A stretch of DNA of 7,049 nucleotides. It comes from Pseudomonadota bacterium (lineage in GTDB: Bacteria; Pseudomonadota; Gammaproteobacteria; SZUA-229). The stretch covers positions 1 through 7,049 of the forward strand of contig JAUPMA010000330.1 in NCBI GenBank assembly GCA_030836935.1, written 5' to 3'. The position numbers and the translations under genes were made by a program. Of this stretch, positions 1 to 4,967 are shown piece by piece. How positions within the stretch are numbered: position 1 is the stretch's first letter; the number at the start of each line of letters is the position of its first letter. The notes under the pieces are model-generated. The model searched no databases and was not told the DNA's origin. It saw only the letters and a list, made by a program, of their open reading frames with translations.

Positions 1-345
1 GTCACCCTGGGCTATCGCTTTGGCAAGTTCATGCCGCATATTACCTTTGCTCACAGTGAAGCGGAGCCACTGGCTTTTGACCCGACAAATCCGATTTCAG
101 CGTTTGCCAGCATGGTGGCCATCAACCAGGATACCTTGACATTGGGTATGCGCTACGAAATCAACGACAGCGCGGCCTTCAAGCTGGAATGGAGCCAGAT
201 CAGTCTGGATGAAACCACCATGCCTACTGCTCTTAATGGTTATGTGGGTAGTAACGGTTTGTATGCTGACTCCATAACTTCCTTTGGCATTGTGCCCGAA
301 GCCAAATCCAACATGATTGGCATGTCTGTTGACGTTATTTTCTAA
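1..345 (+). CDS. Outer-membrane porin-like beta-barrel protein, C-terminal fragment
   Basis: This is the 3' end of a gene whose start lies before the window. The frame is open from base 1 and gives about 114 residues before the TAA at 343-345. What is visible is a run of amphipathic beta-strands (TLGYRFGKFMPHITFAHSE, QDTLTLGMRYEI, AAFKLEWSQISL) separated by polar loops. The last strand, NMIGMSVDVIF, ends in Phe, which is the usual signal for BAM-dependent insertion of outer-membrane barrels. A turn such as TLGMRYEINDSAAFKLEW is typical of the last strands of proteobacterial porins. The protein therefore probably sits in the outer membrane as a diffusion channel, but its substrate and exact family cannot be read from this fragment. 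The internal ATG at 31 lies inside a strand and is not a plausible start. Outer-membrane location is fairly secure; porin function is inferred. Confidence 0.75.
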   Translation, partial: VTLGYRFGKFMPHITFAHSEAEPLAFDPTNPISAFASMVAINQDTLTLGMRYEINDSAAFKLEWSQISLDETTMPTALNGYVGSNGLYADSITSFGIVPEAKSNMIGMSVDVIF

Positions 346-373
346 TTCATGAGCCAGCCAGGGAAGGCAAGTT

Positions 374-403
374 TTTACTGCAAGGGATTTCATGAGCTAT
401 TAT
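374..403 (+). promoter_or_regulatory. Possible sigma70 promoter for the Sel1-repeat gene
   Basis: TTTACT at 374-379 (4 of 6 to the -35 consensus) and TATTAT at 398-403 (5 of 6 to the -10 consensus) are separated by 18 bp. The pair lies in the short gap between the porin stop and the Sel1-repeat gene, about 35 bp before its start. Nothing else in this gap looks regulatory, and I see no clear terminator after the porin gene. Read-through from the porin gene is therefore equally possible. Confidence 0.35.
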
Positions 404-437
404 CCATACATTCCTGAAAGCGCAGATGGGTAGTTCA

Positions 438-1319
438 ATGCGTAAGTTAATTGTTATTCCTTTTATTCTTTTCAACGTGATGATGTTGATTCCTTCCATG
501 TCTCAGGCAGAAATGGCTATTGTTTTTTCTGATGTATCTGCCGGCGTATTCCGTTTCCAGATCAAACTGGCCGAGCAGGGTAATGCCGAGGCACAGTACA
601 AGGTGGGTGAAATGTATGAAACCGGCAAGGGTGCCGATAAAAACATTGATCAGGCGCGTGACTGGTATGGCAAGGCCGCCAAACAGGGTCATAAAAAAGC
701 AGAATACAAATTACTGTATCTCGACATCAGTGCAAACGGTCTTACCGACGCATCCAAAAATCAGATGACGGCGCTGCGTAATGAAGCGGCTGGCAATAAT
801 CCGGATGCCCAGTATTTTCTTGGCAAAATGTACGCCAGTGGTGTTGGCGTACCCAAAAGCCTGGATGATGCATTGGTCTGGCTGAACAAGGCTGCATTCA
901 ATGGCGTGCCTGAAGCCGAACACGAAGCCATTGCCGTAGATGAAGAGCTGGCCAGGATTCGCGAGCGCGAAGCCAAGCGCCGTGTCGAAGCAGCTGAAGA
1001 AACACGCAAGCAAAAGGAAGCGGAAGATCTGGCACGCAAGGAAAAAGAAGCGCGTGAACGGGAACTGGTTACGCGGCGCGAAGCTGAAAAAGCGGCCGCC
1101 GCCCGCAAGGAAGCTGAACGCAAGGCTGAACAGGAAAAAATGGCATCCGGTCAGAACGAAAAAGCTGAAAAGGAACGACTGGAAAAGGAAAAGCAGGAAC
1201 GCGAAAAAGCTGAAGCAGCCGCCATGCAAAAACAGGAGCAGGAAGAAGCCAAAAAAGCTACGTTTGAATCAGATCCCTGCAAGGGCAAATCTGCCCGATT
1301 CCTTTCTACTTGCAGGTAA
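438..1319 (+). CDS. Exported Sel1-repeat protein with long coiled-coil tail
   Basis: The product has 293 residues. It opens with a Sec signal peptide (MRKLIVIPFILFNV..., hydrophobic to about residue 20, likely cleavage after SQA at 24). Two good Sel1/TPR-like repeats follow, at about 45-84 (GNAEAQYKVGEMYETGKG, then A..WYGKAAKQG) and 117-156 (NPDAQYFLGKMYASGVGV, then A..WLNKAAFNG), with a degenerate repeat between them. Residues about 165-275 are an almost unbroken Lys/Glu/Arg/Ala stretch, expected to be one long helix or coiled coil. The protein ends in a compact DPCKGKSARFLSTCR with Cys281 and Cys292. Sel1 repeats are protein-binding scaffolds, so a periplasmic scaffold or spacer role is likely, but no specific partner is visible. 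An in-frame ATG at 426 would add four residues (MGSS). I prefer 438 because it gives a classical Met-Arg-Lys signal-peptide start; neither start has a strong Shine-Dalgarno sequence. The gene converges on ahpF. Confidence 0.8.
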   Translation: MRKLIVIPFILFNVMMLIPSMSQAEMAIVFSDVSAGVFRFQIKLAEQGNAEAQYKVGEMYETGKGADKNIDQARDWYGKAAKQGHKKAEYKLLYLDISANGLTDASKNQMTALRNEAAGNNPDAQYFLGKMYASGVGVPKSLDDALVWLNKAAFNGVPEAEHEAIAVDEELARIREREAKRRVEAAEETRKQKEAEDLARKEKEARERELVTRREAEKAAAARKEAERKAEQEKMASGQNEKAEKERLEKEKQEREKAEAAAMQKQEQEEAKKATFESDPCKGKSARFLSTCR

Positions 1320-1337
1320 ATTTCATTTCATCCGTGC

Positions 1338-1357
1338 AACGCATTTGTTTATGCGTT
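1338..1357. terminator. Dyad between convergent genes, possible weak bidirectional terminator
   Basis: AACGCAT (1338-1344) and ATGCGTT (1351-1357) are perfect 7-bp inverted arms around a 6-nt loop. They sit between the Sel1-repeat stop (1319) and the ahpF stop codon (1349-1351), which lies in the loop and arm. Convergent gene ends are a common place for shared terminators. No T-run follows the stem on either strand, so as an intrinsic terminator it is weak and it may be incidental. Confidence 0.3.
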
Positions 1358-2911
1358 AGACGAAAGGCGTATCAGATAATCAAAGGCTGCCAGGCTGGCT
1401 TTGGCGCCTTCACCCATTGCGATCACAATTTGTTTGTAAGGTACAGTAGTGGCATCGCCGGCTGCGAAAATACCAGGCACGGTAGTTTGACCGCGCGCAT
1501 CAATCTGTATTTCGCCATAACGTGAAAGTTCCACAGTGCCTTTCAGCCAGTCGGTGTTGGGCAATAATCCAATCTGCACGAATATACCTTCAAGTTCAAT
1601 GCGGTGACTGTTGCCATTGGCTCTGTCCTTGAAAACCAGTCCATTCACCTTATTGCCATCGCCGGTCACCTCAGTAGTCTGTGCATTCTGAATCACGCTG
1701 ACATTGGGCAGGCTGAATAATTTTTTCTGCAATATGGCATCAGCGCGCAGAGTTTCTGCAAATTCCAGTAACGTGACGTGCGAGACAATACCGGCCAGAT
1801 CAATGGCGGCTTCAACACCGGAATTGCCGCCGCCAATTACGGCCACACGCTTGCCCCTGAACAACGGGCCATCGCAATGCGGACAATAGGCGACACCGCG
1901 ATTTCGATATTCCTTCTCTCCCGGTACATTCATTTCGCGCCAGCGCGCGCCGGTGGCGAGAATCACCGTTTTCGATTTGAGTGCTGCGCCATTTTCCAGA
2001 CGCACTTCATGCAAATTTCCGGCTGCGGCCGGAATCAGTTTTTCGACGCGCTGCAAATTCATGATATCCACTTCGTATTCCCTTGCATGTTGTTCCAGCG
2101 CACGCGCAAGTTGCGGGCCTTCGGTGTGCGGCACGGAAATCAGATTTTCAATGGCGAGTGTATCCATCACCTGGCCGCCGAAACGCTCGGCCACAATGCC
2201 GGTGCGTATGCCTTTGCGTGCGGCATAAATGGCCGCCGCTGCACCGGCCGGGCCACCGCCGATAATCAGCACATCGAATGGCTCTTTATCTGCAAGTCTG
2301 GCGGCATCGCGCGCGGCGGCGCCGGTATCAAGTTTGGCAAGAATTTCTTCAATGCCAACGCGGCCTTGCGTGAAAGGTTCAGCATTCAAATAAACACTGG
2401 GCACAGCCATGATCTCGCGGTTTTCAATTTCATCCTTGTAAAGCGCACCGTCGATCATTATGTGGCTGATGTTGGGATTGAGTGCAGCCAGCGTGTTCAG
2501 CGACTGCACAACTTCCGGACAGTTATGGCAGCTCATCGAGATGTATGTTTCAAAACGATATTCGCCAGCAAGATTTTTTATTTGCTCGATTACATCCGCT
2601 TCAATCTTCGGCGGATAACCGCTGGCCTGCAATAAAGCCAGCACCAGTGAAGTGAATTCGTGACCCATGGGAATACCGGCAAAATGAATCTGTGCAACAC
2701 CACCGGTTTTACGAATCGAAAATGACGGGCGACGAACAGCATTGCCGTTTTCCAGCAGGCTGATTTTGTCAGACACACTGGCAATATCTACCAGCAGTGC
2801 GCGCAGTTCCTGTGATTCGGCGCTGCCGTCGAGCGAAGCGACAAGTTCAATCGGCGCCACGAGTTTTTCCATATACGCCTTGAGCTGGGTTTTGATGTTG
2901 CTGTCGAGCAT
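1349..2911 (-). CDS. ahpF: Alkyl hydroperoxide reductase subunit F (NADH:peroxiredoxin oxidoreductase)
   Basis: AhpF is the FAD enzyme that takes electrons from NADH and reduces the disulfide of AhpC, keeping the cytosolic peroxidase cycle running. Numbered from the 2911 start, the product is 520 residues, against 521 in E. coli. An N-terminal thioredoxin-fold domain carries the CxxC of SCHNCP (Cys128/Cys131). A thioredoxin-reductase-like part follows, with the FAD dinucleotide-binding motif GGGPAG (218-223), the redox-active CPHC (Cys343/Cys346), the NAD-binding GGGNSG (360-365) and the C-terminal FAD motif GIFAAGD (480-486). All catalytic cysteines are present and the protein looks intact. 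The frame can be opened at a GTG at 2923. I chose the ATG at 2911 because GGAG at 2918-2921 lies 6 nt before it and actually overlaps the GTG, and because the resulting [13 protein letters not shown] matches the E. coli N-terminus. It is the second gene of the ahpC-ahpF operon. Confidence 0.97.
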   Translation of the reverse strand: MLDSNIKTQLKAYMEKLVAPIELVASLDGSAESQELRALLVDIASVSDKISLLENGNAVRRPSFSIRKTGGVAQIHFAGIPMGHEFTSLVLALLQASGYPPKIEADVIEQIKNLAGEYRFETYISMSCHNCPEVVQSLNTLAALNPNISHIMIDGALYKDEIENREIMAVPSVYLNAEPFTQGRVGIEEILAKLDTGAAARDAARLADKEPFDVLIIGGGPAGAAAAIYAARKGIRTGIVAERFGGQVMDTLAIENLISVPHTEGPQLARALEQHAREYEVDIMNLQRVEKLIPAAAGNLHEVRLENGAALKSKTVILATGARWREMNVPGEKEYRNRGVAYCPHCDGPLFRGKRVAVIGGGNSGVEAAIDLAGIVSHVTLLEFAETLRADAILQKKLFSLPNVSVIQNAQTTEVTGDGNKVNGLVFKDRANGNSHRIELEGIFVQIGLLPNTDWLKGTVELSRYGEIQIDARGQTTVPGIFAAGDATTVPYKQIVIAMGEGAKASLAAFDYLIRLSSNA

Positions 2912-2993
2912 GATGGTCTCCACGGTTTTTTCAACAATAAAAAATCGTCTGGTTTGAAACGGGCAAACAACTTTTTATTGCCATTCTAAAAAT

Positions 2994-3016
2994 CCTCTCC
3001 CGCAAGGCGGGAGAGG
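2994..3016 (-). terminator. Intercistronic hairpin with T-run between ahpC and ahpF (attenuator)
   Basis: CCTCTCCCGC (2994-3003) and GCGGGAGAGG (3007-3016) form a perfect 10-bp GC-rich stem with a 3-nt loop. Read on the minus strand, the stem is followed at once by ATTTTTA, so the element has the form of a rho-independent terminator only about 12 bp after the ahpC stop codon. Because ahpF lies downstream on the same strand with no obvious promoter of its own, partial termination here would give more ahpC than ahpF message. The stem could also protect the 3' end of ahpC mRNA. Its arm sequence resembles short GC-rich palindromes that are dispersed in many proteobacterial genomes, so it may be a repeat element that was co-opted. 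Confidence 0.55.
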
Positions 3017-3028
3017 CTGGGGGGTCAA

Positions 3029-3595
3029 CTAAATCTTGCCAACCAGATCGAGCGATGGTGCCAGTGTGGCTTCACCTTCTTTCCATTTTGCCGGACAAAC
3101 TTCGCCGGGATGCGTGGCTACATATTGCGCGGCCTTGATCTTGCGCAGCAGTTCGGCGGCATCACGGCCAATGCCACCGGCATTGATTTCGATGATCTGG
3201 ATCTTGCCCTGCGGGTCGATCACAAAGGTGCCACGCTCGGCGAGACCGGCTTCTTCAATCATCACCCCGAAGTTGCGGGTAATGGTACCGGTGGGGTCAC
3301 CAACCATCGGGTACTGAATCTTGCCGATGGTTTCGGAAGTGTCGTGCCAGGCCTTGTGGGTGAAGTGGGTATCGGTTGATACGGCATAGATTTCCACGCC
3401 CATTTTTTTGAAGGTGGCGTAATGGTCAGCCAGGTCGCCCAGCTCGGTGGGGCAGACGAAAGTGAAGTCGGCCGGATAGAAGAACACGACAGACCATTTG
3501 CCCTTAAGGTTGGCATCGGTCACTTCGCTGAATTTGCCATTGGCGAACATGGTGGCCTTGAACGGCTTGATTTCGGTGTTGATCAGGGTTTGCAT
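3029..3595 (-). CDS. ahpC: Alkyl hydroperoxide reductase subunit C (2-Cys peroxiredoxin)
   Basis: AhpC reduces hydrogen peroxide, organic hydroperoxides and peroxynitrite in the cytosol and is recycled by AhpF. The product has 188 residues, one more than the E. coli protein. The peroxidatic site is PADFTFVCP, with the catalytic triad elements Pro41, Thr45 and Cys48 of the PxxxTxxC motif. The resolving cysteine is Cys167 in GEVCPAKW, as in typical 2-Cys peroxiredoxins. GGIGR (140-144) is the GGLG-type motif that, with the C-terminal helix, makes the enzyme sensitive to over-oxidation in some peroxiredoxins. The C-terminus SLDLVGKI also matches the AhpC pattern. The start is supported by GGAG at 3603-3606, 7 nt before the ATG. 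It is the first gene of the operon, with ahpF 117 bp downstream and a likely OxyR site upstream. Confidence 0.98.
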   Translation of the reverse strand: MQTLINTEIKPFKATMFANGKFSEVTDANLKGKWSVVFFYPADFTFVCPTELGDLADHYATFKKMGVEIYAVSTDTHFTHKAWHDTSETIGKIQYPMVGDPTGTITRNFGVMIEEAGLAERGTFVIDPQGKIQIIEINAGGIGRDAAELLRKIKAAQYVATHPGEVCPAKWKEGEATLAPSLDLVGKI

Positions 3596-3676
3596 AATGA
3601 GTCTCCAGGGTTGGTTGTTAAGTGACGGATGTCATCTGACGACCTGAACTGTAAATGCCGTGCGGAAATGAATCCA

Positions 3677-3713
3677 ATTGATTGTTATTAAGAAGGAGAT
3701 AGGTTTTTCCTAT
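3677..3713 (-). promoter_or_regulatory. Probable OxyR binding site upstream of ahpC
   Basis: ATAGGTTTTTCCTAT at 3699-3713 matches the OxyR element ATAG-N7-CTAT at all eight outer bases, and the flanking G and C extend the dyad to GATAGG-N5-CCTATC. OxyR tetramers contact four such half-elements spaced about a helical turn apart. Stepping 7 bp towards ahpC gives ATTG-N7-TTAA at 3677-3691, which keeps 5 of the 8 outer bases and fits a weaker second dimer site. The box lies about 100 bp before the ahpC start, a usual position for OxyR activation of this operon. I could not fix a convincing -35/-10 pair downstream of it, which is common for activator-dependent promoters. OxyR itself is not encoded in the window. 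Confidence 0.6.
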
Positions 3714-3750
3714 CAGGATGACTGGTGGATCTCTGGTATTTTGGGAAACG

Positions 3751-3765
3751 ATAGGTAAAAGGAAT
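3751..3765. promoter_or_regulatory. Possible accessory OxyR half-site
   Basis: ATAGGTAAAAGGAAT has the ATAG half, the inner T and A of the ATAGnTnnnAnCTAT pattern, and two of the four bases of the second half. It starts 52 bp from the main box at 3699, close to five helical turns. It could be a distal contact or chance; the support is only this partial match. Confidence 0.25.
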
Positions 3766-3789
3766 GAAGGAAATGCCTAGCGGTGCGGA

Positions 3790-4515
3790 TCAGTCCGCCA
3801 CGCTGAAGAAGGCCTTGGTGCTCATCGATCCCATGTGGAAAACACCCAGCAGCACATGTTCGTTGGTGTCGCGGGCATGTACCGACCAGGAGTAGTAGCC
3901 GCCGGCTTCGAGTTTATCTTCGGGGATTTTCAGTTCAGCCGTGTTGAGCAGCTCTGAGCTGAACACCATGTCACCGCTCCATTCATCGCGCACAAATACC
4001 TGGTAATACTGGGCACCGGGAACCGGTTGCCAGGTCAGCGTTACCGGCAGTTGTTGCGGGCCGGCTCCGGCAGCAGGCTGCATGACGGACACTTTTTCCA
4101 GCCGGGTCATGATGACGTAATCCCGGGCCTGGTACTGCGCGCCGCCGGCGGTTTTGACATCAATGCTGTACCAGCCGGTGCTGGCCTGTTCCGGCACGTC
4201 CAGATCGAGCATGTACACGCGCTTTTCCGGTTTGTTTTCTTTTTGCAGCACCCGGAATTTTGACTTGTCCAGACTGGCCAGCAATTGCTTGTTTGGGGTG
4301 TACACCGTCATCGAGTCGATGTGCTGAAACTGTGCCGATGAAAACAAAATTTTGAAAAACGGCACACGGTCCGGCCAGTTGCACAGGTGGATGTCAAAAA
4401 AACCCATATCGCTGTAATGCGGGTCCTGGTTCAGTTCGGGCGATTCCCCGGCCTGGACAGCGGGTGCGGCCAGCAGGCTGAGGCAGAGCAGGGCGGCAGA
4501 TGCGGTTCTGGTCAT
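3790..4515 (-). CDS. Exported two-domain beta protein with fibronectin-III-like C-terminal half
   Basis: I do not recognise a named family for this 241-residue product. It begins with a clear Sec signal peptide (MTRTASAALLCLSLLAAPAVQA, cleavage expected after Ala22). There is no lipobox, so the mature form should be soluble in the periplasm or secreted. Residues about 37-135 are a beta-rich domain with many aromatics (MGFFDIHLCNW, VPFFKILF, TGWYSIDV). Residues about 150-225 read like a fibronectin type III or Ig-like sandwich: LPVTLTWQPVPGAQYYQVFVRD, then the strand pair around GGYYSWSVHARD. The mature protein has a single cysteine (Cys45), so no internal disulfide is possible. The start is well supported by GGAGG at 4523-4527, 7 nt upstream. 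It overlaps the preceding cNMP-domain gene by 4 nt (ATGA) and is the last gene of the transporter operon, which suggests it is a periplasmic partner of that transporter. Confidence 0.75.
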   Translation of the reverse strand: MTRTASAALLCLSLLAAPAVQAGESPELNQDPHYSDMGFFDIHLCNWPDRVPFFKILFSSAQFQHIDSMTVYTPNKQLLASLDKSKFRVLQKENKPEKRVYMLDLDVPEQASTGWYSIDVKTAGGAQYQARDYVIMTRLEKVSVMQPAAGAGPQQLPVTLTWQPVPGAQYYQVFVRDEWSGDMVFSSELLNTAELKIPEDKLEAGGYYSWSVHARDTNEHVLLGVFHMGSMSTKAFFSVAD

Positions 4516-4967
4516 GGTGATTCCTCCGTGTGTAACAGATTGGCCTGGCGCAAGCGCAGGCTCAGACCCTTGAGCATGCCCAGGCTGAGTTCGGGATAGT
4601 TGATAATCAGACCGCGCAGCCGGGATTTTTCCAGCGACAGCAGTGTGGAATCGGCAATGACATGAGCGCTGGCGGAACGCGGCAAATCATCCAGCAGATT
4701 CATTTCGCCAAAACATTCGCCGGCGCCGAGTTCGGCCACGAATTTCTTTGGTCCCTTGCCAGGGTTTTTGCCCAGTGAAATGCCGATGCGGCCCTGTTGC
4801 AGGATATACATGCAGTCGCCGTGCTCATCCATATCGAACACCCGTTCACCAGCGAAATAGGTTTCTTCCTCGAGCGACTGCGCCACCACTTTCAGGTCTT
4901 CGGTTTTCACCTGGCTGAATACCGGCGAGTTTTTCAGTAACAAAATGCGTTCAAACAATTCAGACAT
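4512..4967 (-). CDS. Small stand-alone cyclic-nucleotide-binding domain protein
   Basis: The 151-residue product is essentially one CRP/PKA-type cyclic nucleotide-binding domain. Residues 12-24 (KNSPVFSQVKTED) are the usual entry helix, 38-62 carry the early strands (FAGERVFDMDEHGDCMYILQQGRI), and the phosphate-binding cassette is FGEMNLLDDLPRSAS at 86-100. The residues that contact the cyclic phosphate and ribose in this fold, here Glu88 and Arg97, are both present, so ligand binding is plausible. The protein ends soon after the C-helix and has no helix-turn-helix, kinase, cyclase or channel part, so it is not a CRP-type transcription factor. Its start overlaps the 3' end of the transporter gene by 8 nt and its stop overlaps the next start by 4 nt. 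This points to coupled translation and a regulatory-subunit role for the transporter. Which nucleotide it binds, if any, cannot be told from sequence. Confidence 0.88.
   Translation of the reverse strand: MSELFERILLLKNSPVFSQVKTEDLKVVAQSLEEETYFAGERVFDMDEHGDCMYILQQGRIGISLGKNPGKGPKKFVAELGAGECFGEMNLLDDLPRSASAHVIADSTLLSLEKSRLRGLIINYPELSLGMLKGLSLRLRQANLLHTEESP

Noticed and set aside
711..1229. Phe/Leu-rich open frame on the - strand opposite the coiled coil (172 codons)
   Set aside because: Antisense of Lys/Glu codons (AAR, GAR) reads as Phe and Leu, which makes a false hydrophobic protein. The + strand gene has a signal peptide and Sel1 repeats.
1778..2635. Long open frame on the + strand inside ahpF (285 codons)
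   Set aside because: It is antisense to a complete, fully motif-bearing ahpF. The translation has no recognisable domain, and the open frame follows from the codon pattern of the opposite strand.
2921..2923. GTG as the start of ahpF
   Set aside because: The GGAG at 2918-2921 overlaps this codon and serves the ATG at 2909-2911, which also matches the family N-terminus.
3785..3798. Small dyad GCGGA-TCAG-TCCGC at the stop of the exported protein gene as a terminator
   Set aside because: The stem is only 5 bp, it includes the stop codon, and no T-run follows on the minus strand.
4483..4485. Cys11 of the exported protein as a lipoprotein cysteine
   Set aside because: It lies in the middle of the hydrophobic core and the preceding residues (ALL) do not form a lipobox. 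A normal signal peptidase I site follows at Ala22.
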